Counted from the first letter of the stretch, positions 1-8,118 are shown. The stretch is 64,000 bases of DNA from Mycolicibacterium sp. CR10 (GCF_005222675.1 NZ_STGE01000004.1:1-64000); one strand, 5' to 3'. Numbers and translations are program-made. Notes: a model not told the origin generated them from the sequence alone.

Positions 1-63
1 AACCCTGCACTGATCGACACAACCCAACCCCTTCGCGCTCACTCGAACTGACTCACAACGAGC

Positions 64-125
64 GTGGCAAAGAGGGCCGGCAGCGGAAGTTCGAGAGCGA
101 CCCTGCCGGAATGCTGTTTCGGCAC
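64..125. repeat. Decayed copy of family A intergenic hairpin
   Basis: The right half (105-125) contains GGAATG followed by TTTCGGC, matching the right arms of the hairpins at 8052 and 52539. The loop (roughly 84-104) shares GAAG and CGAGAG with the loop of the 8052 copy. The left arm (64-83) pairs only in part because about three bases are missing. It ends 5 nt from the stop codon of mrp, the same placement as the better copies. The rest of 1-130 holds nothing else I can recognise. Confidence 0.5.
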
Positions 126-130
126 AGGAT

Positions 131-1273
131 TTAGCGGCCGGCGGGGTCCAGCCCGAGCGACATGCCTGCCAGTCCGCGCTTACGGCTCGACAGCGCGTCG
201 GCGATCTTGAGAAGTTCCTTGCCCGCCGCCGAATCCGGAGCCGACAACACCAGCGGGACCCCGGAGTCGCCTGCGGCGACCAGCGCAGGATCCAACGGAA
301 CCTGGCCCAGCAGCGGCACATCGGCGCCGACAGACCGCGACAGGCTCTCGGCGACCTTGCGGCCACCGCCCTCGCCGAAGATCTGCATGGTCGTGCCGTC
401 GGGCAGCACCAGCCCGGCCATGTTCTCCACCACACCGGCGATCCGCTGCTTGGTCTGAAGCGCGATCGCGCCGGCACGTTCGGCGACCTCGGCGGCGGCC
501 ATCTGCGGCGTCGTCACGACCAGAATGTCGGCCCCCGGGATCAACTGCGCCACCGAGATCGCGATGTCGCCGGTGCCGGGCGGCAGGTCGAGCAGCAGCA
601 CGTCCAGGTCGCCCCAGTAGACATCGGCGAGGAACTGCTGAAGCGCGCGGTGGAGCATCGGCCCCCGCCACACCACCGGGGTGTTGCCCTGGGTGAACAT
701 CGCGATCGAGATCACCCGCACGTCGTGCGCGACCGGCGGGATGATCATCGAATCGACCTGGACAGGCCGATCCGAGGTGCCCATCATCCGGGGCACCGAA
801 TGGCCGTAGATGTCGGCGTCGAGCAGGCCAACGGACAGTCCGCGCGCGGCCATCGCCGCGGCCAGGTTGACCGTGACGCTGGACTTGCCGACACCGCCCT
901 TCCCGGAAGCGACGGCGAAGACGCGGGTCAGTGAGCCGGGCTGGGCGAAGGGGATGACCGGTTCACGCGCGTCGCCACGCAACAGTTTGCGCAGTTCGGT
1001 GCGCTGCTCGTCGTTCATGACGTCGAGGGTGACCTTGACCGATCCGGTGCCCGGCACGTCACTGACGGCCCGGCTGACGCTGTCGGAGATCTCGGTCTTC
1101 TTCGGGCATGCCGAGGTGGTGAGGTACACCTCGACGTGCACGGACCCGTCCGCCGCGACGGTGACGTCCTTGACCATGCCGACTTCGGTGATCGGGCGCC
1201 GTAGTTCGGGATCGATCACCTTGGCCAGTGCGGCACGCACTGCGGATTCGAGGTCAGTCGGAGTTGGAGACAT
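131..1273 (-). CDS. mrp: Mrp/ApbC-type P-loop ATPase (Fe-S cluster carrier family)
   Basis: 380-aa protein of the Mrp/NBP35 family, orthologous by position and sequence to Rv1229c. An N-terminal MIP18/DUF59 domain (about residues 8-95) carries the TSACP motif near residue 56. A deviant Walker A, GKGGVGKS, lies at about 123-130, followed by DADIYG near 153 and DLPPGTGD near 229. The family loads or transfers Fe-S clusters in the cytosol. The CxxC that usually binds the bridging cluster, expected shortly after the VVENM motif (about 282-286), is absent: the sequence there reads LVLPDG. ATG 1273 is preferred to the adjacent GTG 1276; the choice is not certain. Last gene of a minus-strand run, with a hairpin behind it. 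Confidence 0.93.
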   Translation of the reverse strand: MSPTPTDLESAVRAALAKVIDPELRRPITEVGMVKDVTVAADGSVHVEVYLTTSACPKKTEISDSVSRAVSDVPGTGSVKVTLDVMNDEQRTELRKLLRGDAREPVIPFAQPGSLTRVFAVASGKGGVGKSSVTVNLAAAMAARGLSVGLLDADIYGHSVPRMMGTSDRPVQVDSMIIPPVAHDVRVISIAMFTQGNTPVVWRGPMLHRALQQFLADVYWGDLDVLLLDLPPGTGDIAISVAQLIPGADILVVTTPQMAAAEVAERAGAIALQTKQRIAGVVENMAGLVLPDGTTMQIFGEGGGRKVAESLSRSVGADVPLLGQVPLDPALVAAGDSGVPLVLSAPDSAAGKELLKIADALSSRKRGLAGMSLGLDPAGR

Positions 1274-1318
1274 CACCTGCGAGTCTAGGCCGCGGGCCAG
1301 TGACGATCCGAATTCGGC

Positions 1319-2698
1319 TCAGCTCACCGGTCCGGGCGCGGGACCCAGCGCCGGCGGCACCGGACCAGGAACCGGTGCGCCCGGCGGTGCAGGCGCGACG
1401 GGCGGGCCCGGCGGCAGAAGCGGTTGGGCCACCGGCGCTGCCGGCGGGAAGACGCCGGGCGGCGGGAAGGCGCCGGGCGGCGGGAGTGCGGCTGCCGGTG
1501 CGGCGGGCGGGACGGTGCTCTGGATGCAGAACACCGCGCATTCCGGCTGCGGCGGCGGCTGCATCCACGGAGGAAGCCACGCGGGCGGCGGCGGGGCCAC
1601 CGGCTGCGGCGCTGCCTGCAACGCCTGGGCGGGTCCAGGCAGCGGGCCGAGTGACTGCCCGGGCACGAACCCGGGCACATTGGTGGAGATCTGGCTGGCC
1701 GCGTCAGTCCGCCCCATCAGCGGCAGCAGCGACAGCGGATCGTTGGCGGGCAGGCCGGTGGCGTTCATCGGAAGGCCCGGGCCGAGCCCCTCCATCAGGT
1801 CGAGATGGTCGTCACCCAGCGCGGGACCCAACGCGGAGCTCAACGTCGGAACCGAACCGTTGATCGGCGGAAGGTCGACGGGAACGACCCCCGTCGCGTA
1901 TGACGCTGCCCAGCTCAGCACGTTGCGGGCGTAGGCCATCGAGTTGTTGTAGCGCAGGATCGCACTCATGACGTCGGCCTGGTTGCGCAGATTCACGCCG
2001 CCGCTGCACAGGTAGCGTGCGGCCGCCAGCGAGGCGTCGTAGATGTTCTGCACGTCCGCTTTGCCGTCTCCGTCGCCATCGGAGGCGTAGCGCGACCAGG
2101 TGCCGGGCAGGAACTGCATCGGCCCCAGCGCCCTGGCGTAGGTGACCCGCTCGGCATTGCGGCTCTGCACGATGACCTCGTTGCCGGGCAGGGTGCCATC
2201 CAGAGCGGGGCCGTAGATCGGGCGCACGGCGGTACCGCTGGCATCCGTCGCGCCACCGTAGGCGTGCATCGACTCGATGCGGCCGATCCCGGCCAACAGG
2301 TTCCAGCTGACCCCGCACCCCGGATAGGCGGCCGCCATCATGCTCTCGGCGTTGCGGTATGCGGCCAATGCCATCGACGGAATACGAAGTGTTCCAGGAG
2401 AATTCACCACGGCCGCGGGCGGAGGAGATGAGGAGGCGCTGGCGGCGACGCGGAACGGTGTCGGCGTCTTCGTCACGGCCACCACCGACGCGCCCGAGTC
2501 GCCGGAGGGCACCACGGCGGCGAGGGGCATCACCGCGGAATCGCGGGTCGGCATGTTGGCAGACGGCGAAGCCGCTCCGACGGCACCGGCGAGCAGGAGA
2601 GGAGTGAGCACGATGGCTACGCCGAAAGCCGGCGAACGTACAACTCGCCCTGCGCGACTACGCGCTGCCTGGAGGGTCGATCCTCCCCCTATGTGCAC
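1319..2698 (-). CDS. Secreted lytic murein transglycosylase with proline-rich tail
   Basis: 459-aa Rv1230c-like protein. A basic N-terminus and hydrophobic stretch (about 22-43) form a signal peptide or anchor. The SLT/MltB-like domain spans about 105-270, with the probable catalytic Glu in GIGRIES (E142), GPMQFLPGTW at 192-201 and a DGDGDGKAD loop at 208-216 resembling a calcium-binding loop. From about residue 360 the protein is a Pro/Ala/Gly-rich tail that probably extends through the wall. It would cleave peptidoglycan glycan strands outside the membrane. GTG start. Lies between DUF1003 and mrp, 45 nt from mrp. Confidence 0.9.
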   Translation of the reverse strand: MHIGGGSTLQAARSRAGRVVRSPAFGVAIVLTPLLLAGAVGAASPSANMPTRDSAVMPLAAVVPSGDSGASVVAVTKTPTPFRVAASASSSPPPAAVVNSPGTLRIPSMALAAYRNAESMMAAAYPGCGVSWNLLAGIGRIESMHAYGGATDASGTAVRPIYGPALDGTLPGNEVIVQSRNAERVTYARALGPMQFLPGTWSRYASDGDGDGKADVQNIYDASLAAARYLCSGGVNLRNQADVMSAILRYNNSMAYARNVLSWAASYATGVVPVDLPPINGSVPTLSSALGPALGDDHLDLMEGLGPGLPMNATGLPANDPLSLLPLMGRTDAASQISTNVPGFVPGQSLGPLPGPAQALQAAPQPVAPPPPAWLPPWMQPPPQPECAVFCIQSTVPPAAPAAALPPPGAFPPPGVFPPAAPVAQPLLPPGPPVAPAPPGAPVPGPVPPALGPAPGPVS

Positions 2699-2730
2699 TC
2701 CGCCGTCCTAGCTGTGTGATCGCCTGTGAA

Positions 2731-2772
2731 CCAAGTCACCATACCTACTTGGCAACGATGCTGTAACAGCAT
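2731..2772. promoter_or_regulatory. Two palindromes upstream of the transglycosylase
   Basis: An inverted repeat CCAAGT-N10-ACTTGG lies at 2731-2752 and a 15-nt near-perfect palindrome ATGCTGTAACAGCAT at 2758-2772. Both sit in the 88-nt gap between the DUF1003 stop and the transglycosylase start, 33 nt or more upstream of its GTG. They could be operators for the transglycosylase, or part of a terminator for DUF1003. I cannot name a regulator. Confidence 0.35.
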
Positions 2773-2786
2773 TGGCCACAGGAGTC

Positions 2787-3335
2787 TCAGCCGTTCTTTT
2801 TGGAGCGGCGATCACCGTCGTGTTTGCTCTTCTCCACCGTTCCGGTGCCGGGTTCGGATGGATGCCGAAGGTCAGCGATCAGATCGCGGATCTCCTCCAG
2901 TTCGCGACGCAGGTAATCGCGGGTGGCCACTTCGCCCACGGCAAGGCGCAACGCCGCCAGTTCGCGCGCCAGGTACTCGGTGTCCGCTTTGGTCTGCTCG
3001 GCGCGTCGGCGGTCCTCCTCCAAGGACACCCGGTCGCGGTTCTCCTGCCTGTTCTGCGCGAGCAGGATCAGCGGCGCCGCGTACGCGGCCTGGGTGGAGA
3101 ACGCGAGGTTCAACAGGATGAACGGGTAGGGATCCCACTGCCAGGCGAAGGCGCCGATGTTGAGCAACACCCAGACGATCACCAGGCACGTCTGGATCGC
3201 CAGGTAGCGCCCGGTGCCGAGGAACCGGGCGATCCGCTCGCTGACCCGGCCGACGGCCTCCACGTCGAACTTCGGGGTGAACGAGCGGCCGGTCTTGGGC
3301 GTGTCGAGGCGCTGCCGGGCCGACGAGTCGCTCAT
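2787..3335 (-). CDS. DUF1003 membrane protein
   Basis: 182-aa Rv1231c-like protein. Two closely spaced transmembrane segments (about 73-91 and 96-117) are followed by a long, highly charged, probably coiled-coil C-terminus (about 120-165). Its ATG overlaps the stop of the upstream MgtE-domain gene by 4 nt, so the two are translationally coupled. The function of DUF1003 is unknown. Coupling to a soluble Mg-sensor-like protein suggests they work together, which is inference. Confidence 0.88.
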   Translation of the reverse strand: MSDSSARQRLDTPKTGRSFTPKFDVEAVGRVSERIARFLGTGRYLAIQTCLVIVWVLLNIGAFAWQWDPYPFILLNLAFSTQAAYAAPLILLAQNRQENRDRVSLEEDRRRAEQTKADTEYLARELAALRLAVGEVATRDYLRRELEEIRDLIADLRHPSEPGTGTVEKSKHDGDRRSKKNG

Positions 3336-4627
3336 GTCGTCCTCTCGGCGGTGACGATCTCGAGCTCGGCTTCCCGTTCGCGCCAGTCGTCGGGCAGCAG
3401 GTGGTCGAGCACGTCGTCGACCGAGACCGCGCCCACGAGATGGTTTTCCTCGTCGACCACCGGACCGCAGACCAGGTTGTAGGCGGCGAAATAGCGGGTG
3501 AGCGCCCCCAACGAGTCCTCCGGACGCAGGAACGGCAGATCCTTGTCGACGATCCCGCTGACCAGCGCGGCCGGCGGTTCTCGCAGCAACCGTTGCAGGT
3601 GCACGCAGCCCAGGTAACGGCCGGTCGGGGTGGCGGTGGGCGGGCGCACGACGAACACCAGCGACGCCAGGGCCGGCGTGAGATCCGGATCCCGCACCCG
3701 CGCAAGGGCTTCGGCGACGGTGGTGTCCGGTGCGAGCACCACCGGCTCCGAGGTCATCAGGCCGCCCGCGGTGTTCGGAGAGTGACTGAGCAGCCGGCGC
3801 ACGTCCTCCGAGTCCTCCGGGTCCATCCTGCGCAGGAAGCTCTCGGCGTCCGCCGGCGTCATCGTGCCGAGCAGGTCGGCGGCGTCGTCAGGGTCCATCG
3901 CCTCGAGCACGTCGGCGGCGCGGTCGGTCTTCAACTGCCGCAGCAGCGCAACCTGCTGGTCCTCAGGCAGTTCCTGGAGGACGTCGGCCAGCCGTTCGTC
4001 GTCGAGCGCGTTGACCACCTCGTGGCGGCGCTTGGCGGGCAGCTCGCGGATGGCGTCGGCGACCTCGACGGCGCGCTGCCCCTGGAACTGCTCGAGCAGT
4101 TGTGCCACGCCCTGGTCGGGCATCGCCAGACCGGACGGGGTGAGCCCCTGGACGTGCTGCCAGTCGACGGCGTAGACGTTGCTGCGACGGCCGAGCCGCC
4201 GCTGCGGCCGCACTGCGACCTTGGTCACCATCCAGTCCCGGGTACGGGTCTGCTCGATGGCGAGATCCACCACGACCACGTCGATCCCCTCGAGCTGGGT
4301 CAGGTCCGGGTCGTCGACACGCACCCGGGTTTCGAGCACCTGGCCCAGAACCAGGACCTCGCCGGGACGTTGGGAGAACCGGCGCAGGGACACGTTTCCG
4401 GTGGACAGCGTGACAGCCCCGGGCTCGATCGCCGTGACGCGCAGGATGGGCACGAAAATCCTTCTGCGGGTAAGCAACTCGCAGACCAGACCGAGAACAC
4501 GGGGTTGTTGGCGCACGATGCTGATACCGATGACCACATCGCGGACCCGGCCGATGGATTCGCCGTCGGGGCCGAGCACCACCATTCTTGCGAGCCGGGC
4601 CGCATAGACCCTGTTGACCGACGCCAT
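3332..4627 (-). CDS. MgtE intracellular-domain and CBS protein without a channel domain
   Basis: 431-aa Rv1232c-like protein. A PRC-barrel-like N-terminal half (about 1-150) is followed by an MgtE N-domain of helical repeats (about 170-280, rich in DPDDAADLL-like motifs) and a CBS pair (about 290-425) beginning MTSEPVVLAP. The five-helix MgtE transport domain that should follow is missing, so this is a soluble sensor-like module rather than a complete transporter. ATG 4627 is chosen over an in-frame start at 4684 because homologues begin at MASVNRVYAARLARM and 4684 would overlap the divergent gene. Coupled to DUF1003. Confidence 0.9.
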   Translation of the reverse strand: MASVNRVYAARLARMVVLGPDGESIGRVRDVVIGISIVRQQPRVLGLVCELLTRRRIFVPILRVTAIEPGAVTLSTGNVSLRRFSQRPGEVLVLGQVLETRVRVDDPDLTQLEGIDVVVVDLAIEQTRTRDWMVTKVAVRPQRRLGRRSNVYAVDWQHVQGLTPSGLAMPDQGVAQLLEQFQGQRAVEVADAIRELPAKRRHEVVNALDDERLADVLQELPEDQQVALLRQLKTDRAADVLEAMDPDDAADLLGTMTPADAESFLRRMDPEDSEDVRRLLSHSPNTAGGLMTSEPVVLAPDTTVAEALARVRDPDLTPALASLVFVVRPPTATPTGRYLGCVHLQRLLREPPAALVSGIVDKDLPFLRPEDSLGALTRYFAAYNLVCGPVVDEENHLVGAVSVDDVLDHLLPDDWREREAELEIVTAERTT

Positions 4628-4653
4628 GGTTGTAAAGGGTAGAGAGTGTTCTT

Positions 4654-5610
4654 GTGGAAAACCGGTACCGACCCCGACGGACATGCCTGTCCGTGCCGGG
4701 CAGCAGCGTCAAGATGATCCAGAAGGCCAAGACACTGCATGCCGACCAGGTGTTCCTCGACCTCGAGGACGCCGTCGCCGCGGAAGCGAAAACCGAAGCG
4801 CGCGCACAGGTCGCGGCCGCGCTCGCCGAGCCGGGTTGGGCCGGTCAGCTGCGGGGCGTGCGCGTCAACGACTGGACGACGCCCTGGACCCACACCGACA
4901 TCATCGACGTGGTCGCGGGTGCGGGTGCGGCGCTGGACATCGTGGTGCTGCCCAAGGTGACCGACGTGTCGCACATCCACGCCCTGGATCTGCTGCTCGG
5001 CCAGCTGGAGGCCACCCACGGTCTGCCGGTCGGCCGCATCGGTATCGAGGCGCAGATCGAGGACGCCAGGGGGCTGACCAACATCGACGCGATCGCGGCC
5101 GCCCCGCGCGTGCAGGCCCTGGTGCTCGGGCCCGCCGATCTGATGGCGAGCCTGAACATGCGCACGCTGGAGGTCGGCGAGCAGCCGCAGGGATATGACG
5201 TCGGCGACGCCTACCACCACGTGTTGATGCGGATCCTCGTCGCCGCGCGCGCCAACGGCATCGCCGCCATCGACGGGCCGTACCTGAAGGTCCGCGACAC
5301 CGCCGCGTTCCGCCGGGTGGCGGGGCGGTCGGCCGCGCTCGGATACGACGGGAAGTGGGTGCTGCACCCCGATCAGATCGCGGCGGGCAACGAGATCTTC
5401 AGCCCGCGTCAGCAGGAATACGACCACGCCGAGCTGATCCTGGAGGCCTATGAGTGGCACACGTCGGGGGCGGGCGGTGCCAGGGGCGCGGTGATGCTCG
5501 GCGACGAGATGATCGACGAGGCCAGCCGCAAGATGGCGCTCGTGATCGTCGGCAAGGGCCGCGCAGCGGGCATGCAGCGCACCGGCGAGCCGTTCCGGCC
5601 GCCCGCCTAG
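4654..5610 (+). CDS. CoA-ester lyase of the HpcH/HpaI (CitE / malyl-CoA lyase) family
   Basis: 318-aa TIM-barrel lyase with GTG start. RRTCLSVPGSS at the N-terminus, FLDLEDAV near 35-42, and RIGIEAQIEDARG near 128-140 supply the CoA-, acid- and Mg-binding motifs of the family. Length and motifs resemble L-malyl-CoA/beta-methylmalyl-CoA lyases more than citrate lyase beta subunits, and no citD or citF is nearby. The likely reaction is reversible C-C cleavage of a 3-hydroxyacyl-CoA such as malyl-CoA; the substrate cannot be fixed from sequence. Divergent from the MgtE-domain gene with only 26 nt between starts. Confidence 0.85.
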   Translation: MENRYRPRRTCLSVPGSSVKMIQKAKTLHADQVFLDLEDAVAAEAKTEARAQVAAALAEPGWAGQLRGVRVNDWTTPWTHTDIIDVVAGAGAALDIVVLPKVTDVSHIHALDLLLGQLEATHGLPVGRIGIEAQIEDARGLTNIDAIAAAPRVQALVLGPADLMASLNMRTLEVGEQPQGYDVGDAYHHVLMRILVAARANGIAAIDGPYLKVRDTAAFRRVAGRSAALGYDGKWVLHPDQIAAGNEIFSPRQQEYDHAELILEAYEWHTSGAGGARGAVMLGDEMIDEASRKMALVIVGKGRAAGMQRTGEPFRPPA

Positions 5611-5614
5611 GTTC

Positions 5615-6043
5615 TCAGGGCGCCCACTGCCAGTTGCTGGCGTAGAGGACCGTCGTGAGCAGGAGGTAGAGCACCATACCGGCCACCACGAGCGCGCCGA
5701 TGGCCACGCCGGCTACGGCGAGACCGTATCCCGCCTGCCCGGTGCTCTTCGTCTCGCGCATCGCGATGATCCCGAGCACCAGGCCCACGATCGAGGGCAG
5801 GCCGCAGCAGAGCAGGCCGGCCAGCGAGGTCACCAGAGCGGCGATGGCCTTGCCGTTGGTACCCGGCGGGTTCACCGGTGGATACGCCGGATAGGGCTGG
5901 TAATAGCCAGGATTCGGCTGTCCAGGATAGGGCGGGGGATACCCAGGCGGCGGGTACACGGGCGGCGGCAGCCCGGAATCCGCCGGGTAGTCCAGCGGCG
6001 GAGGTTCGAAACCCCCGGGCGGCTGGTCCCCACTGGTGGTCAT
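5615..6043 (-). CDS. DUF4190 small membrane protein, copy 1
   Basis: 142-aa protein. A Pro/Tyr/Gly-rich N-terminus (about 1-65, with YPPPGYPPP-like repeats) precedes two transmembrane segments (about 70-95 and 110-135) separated by a short basic loop containing ETKSTGQAGYG. The start at 6043 is chosen because the low-complexity N-terminus matches the neighbouring paralogue. The following gene is its paralogue, only 14 nt upstream, so they are probably co-transcribed. Function unknown. Confidence 0.8.
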   Translation of the reverse strand: MTTSGDQPPGGFEPPPLDYPADSGLPPPVYPPPGYPPPYPGQPNPGYYQPYPAYPPVNPPGTNGKAIAALVTSLAGLLCCGLPSIVGLVLGIIAMRETKSTGQAGYGLAVAGVAIGALVVAGMVLYLLLTTVLYASNWQWAP

Positions 6044-6057
6044 GCGGTACCACCCAG

Positions 6058-6744
6058 TCAGGAGGCCATCGTGGTAACCACCCACGCAAAGTTGATCAGC
6101 AACGTCACGACGCCCACCACGATGCCGGCGACCGCCAGACCGTGGCCGGCCTGGCGAGTCTGCTTGATCTGGCTCAGCGCCATGACGCCGAGCACGATGC
6201 CGATGATCGAGCCGATGCCGCAGCACGCCCCGACGATCGACGACACCAGCGAGGCGATCGCCAACGAGTTGTTGCCCGACTGGACGGGGGCGCCATATCC
6301 GTAGCCGGCACCCGGCGGCGGGTAGGCCCCGTACGGCGGTGGCGGTGGGTACGCCCCGTATCCCGGATTCGGGTACGGCGGCGCCCCTGGATCGGGGTAC
6401 GGCGGCGGGTATCCGGACGGGGGCGGCGGATAGTCGGGTGCCGCGAAATCGCCAGACGGCGGATACCCGGACGACGGCGTGTACGCCGGGGTGTCATAAC
6501 CCGAGGAGGGCGGGGTGTACGTGGGGGGGTTGTAGGCCGGCGGTGGGGTGTACGTGGGGGCTGGGTTGTAGGCCGGCGGCGGGTTATCGGACGGTTCGGG
6601 CGGCGGCGTCGGCGCGCCTGAGGACTGCTCGCCCGCGGACTGCTCGATCGGGGGCGCTTCGTAACCGGCTGGGGACGGCTCGGACCCGCCCGCGGTGGAA
6701 TCGGAAGAGTCGATTCGGCCTGCGTCGTTGTCCGGATTTGTCAT
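6058..6744 (-). CDS. DUF4190 small membrane protein, copy 2
   Basis: 228-aa paralogue of the downstream gene. The N-terminal about 150 residues are acidic and then dominated by Pro/Tyr/Gly repeats. The last about 75 residues hold two transmembrane helices with the same QAGHGLAVAGI loop motif. Start ATG 6744 follows the conserved mycobacterial pattern MTNPDNDAG; an in-frame start at 6879 would add an uncharacteristic basic leader. Such proteins are common in mycobacteria, and no role is established. Confidence 0.8.
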   Translation of the reverse strand: MTNPDNDAGRIDSSDSTAGGSEPSPAGYEAPPIEQSAGEQSSGAPTPPPEPSDNPPPAYNPAPTYTPPPAYNPPTYTPPSSGYDTPAYTPSSGYPPSGDFAAPDYPPPPSGYPPPYPDPGAPPYPNPGYGAYPPPPPYGAYPPPGAGYGYGAPVQSGNNSLAIASLVSSIVGACCGIGSIIGIVLGVMALSQIKQTRQAGHGLAVAGIVVGVVTLLINFAWVVTTMAS

Positions 6745-6878
6745 GCTGATCAACCTAGCGCAAAGTGCGGGAAGCCCAGGAAGACTGGGGTGAGCGCGAG
6801 TCGGGGCACCTTCGCCGGGCCCCGAGCGTTGTGGGGAAGACACGCGGTGCACGTCGCGCAGACGAAGGAGTAAGGACA

Positions 6879-7406
6879 ATGACCAGCCCGTTCCAGCCTG
6901 GACAGAACCCCGGGGCGGCAGCCGGCGTTCCCGCCGCGGGGCGTGGCCGCCCGGTCGGCCTGCCCACTCCGCCCAAGGGATGGCCGATCGGGTCCTACCC
7001 GACCTATGCCGAAGCCCAGCGCGCCGTCGACCATCTCTCCGACCAGCAGTTCCCCGTCGAGCAGGTGACCATCGTCGGGGTCGATCTGATGCAGGTCGAG
7101 CGCGTGACCGGGAGGCTGTCGTGGCCCAAGGTGCTCGGCGGCGGCGTGCTCACCGGCGCCTGGCTGGGCCTGTTCATCGGCCTCATCCTCGGATTCTTCA
7201 GCCCCAACCCCTGGAGCTCGCTGATCACGGGTCTGATCGCGGGCGTGTTCTTCGGCTTGATCACCTCGGCGATCCCGTACGCGATGGCGCGGGGCACAAG
7301 AGATTTCAGCTCCACCATGCAGCTGGTCGCCGGGCGTTATGACGTCCTGTGCGATCCGCAGGCCGCTGAGCAGGGCCGGGATCTACTGGCGCGCTTGAAG
7401 ATCTGA
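6879..7406 (+). CDS. General stress protein 17M-like membrane protein
   Basis: 175-aa Rv1234-like protein. After a Pro/Gly-rich leader (1-35), a GSP17M-like ferredoxin-fold segment (about 40-75, beginning IGSYPTYAEAQRAVD) precedes two glycine-rich hydrophobic helices (about 88-108 and 112-132), with a short C-terminal repeat of the fold. The ATG is preceded by a strong AAGGAG ribosome site at 6865-6870. Divergent from the DUF4190 pair across 134 nt. Function unknown. Confidence 0.83.
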   Translation: MTSPFQPGQNPGAAAGVPAAGRGRPVGLPTPPKGWPIGSYPTYAEAQRAVDHLSDQQFPVEQVTIVGVDLMQVERVTGRLSWPKVLGGGVLTGAWLGLFIGLILGFFSPNPWSSLITGLIAGVFFGLITSAIPYAMARGTRDFSSTMQLVAGRYDVLCDPQAAEQGRDLLARLKI

Positions 7407-7451
7407 CCCGCGTCGGATGCGCTACGAAGACGCCCGCGAGGCGGGCGCTGA

Positions 7452-8045
7452 GTGAACAACGTCCTCGCTCTGGTTCGCGCCCATCTGGTCGAGCATTTCA
7501 CGCAGAGGGGGATCACCGCCGACGCCGACGAGGCCGGCGTGACATTCCTCGGCGCCGACCCGATCACCGTGATGCGTTTCGCAACGCCGGGCAGCGCTGC
7601 AGCGCACTATGTTTCGATCGGATGCTCCCGAAGTCCGATGGTCGACCCCGCTGAGTTCGTCACCGATCCCGTGCGCGGCCCGCGGGCAGAGGTCGTCGTC
7701 GCGCTGCGCGGCCCCTCGCCCACAGGACTGGCGCGTTCGATCGCGGTGGTGGCCGCCGCGCCGGCTGTCGAGGGACTGATCCTGGAACCCGATGCGCTCA
7801 TCGATCTGGAGACTCCGCTGTGGCAGGGAGCGCCGTTCACGGCATACCTGTTGGGCCGCAGCAACATCGACGACGTCGTGCTGCCCGATCCGCTGTCGCC
7901 GGTCACCGTGCTGTCGGCGGTACCGATCACGGCCACGGAGGCGGCCTGGGTGCGACTCAAGGGCGCTGACGCCATGAGGGAGGCCTGGATTCAGGACGGG
8001 GTCGATACCGCAGACCCATACCGGCGCGCCGCGAGCCCCTCCTGA
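7452..8045 (+). CDS. Suppressor-of-fused (SUFU) domain protein
   Basis: 197-aa soluble protein. The C-terminal half (about 145-180), with VLSAVPITATEAAWVRLKGADAM split around the family motif, and the overall length match bacterial SUFU-domain proteins. In bacteria these occur in polymorphic toxin immunity settings and as housekeeping orphans. No toxin lies nearby, so an immunity role is not supported here. GTG start 45 nt after the GSP17M-like gene. It stands where M. tuberculosis carries lpqY-sugABC. Confidence 0.72.
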   Translation: MNNVLALVRAHLVEHFTQRGITADADEAGVTFLGADPITVMRFATPGSAAAHYVSIGCSRSPMVDPAEFVTDPVRGPRAEVVVALRGPSPTGLARSIAVVAAAPAVEGLILEPDALIDLETPLWQGAPFTAYLLGRSNIDDVVLPDPLSPVTVLSAVPITATEAAWVRLKGADAMREAWIQDGVDTADPYRRAASPS

Positions 8046-8051
8046 TCAATT

Positions 8052-8116
8052 CCGGCGAAATGGCATTCCGGCCGAAGAAAATCGAGAGGAAGCCTGCTGG
8101 AATGCCATTTCGGCGG
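8052..8116. repeat. Family A intergenic hairpin, copy 1
   Basis: An inverted repeat with 21-nt arms at 8052-8072 and 8096-8116 (two mismatches) and a 23-nt loop. The arm core is GAAATGGCATTCC on the left and its complement on the right. It fills the gap between convergent genes, 6 nt from one stop codon and 2 nt from the other. There is no T-tract on either side. A copy with nearly the same arms lies at 52539, and a structural variant at 29013. A bidirectional terminator or a dispersed palindromic repeat both fit. Confidence 0.85.
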
Positions 8117-8118
8117 AT

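Noticed and set aside
6058..6744. Repeated Pro/Tyr/Gly DNA pattern as a possible CRISPR-like or microsatellite array
   Set aside because: It is codon-level repetition of a low-complexity protein segment with no regular spacers.
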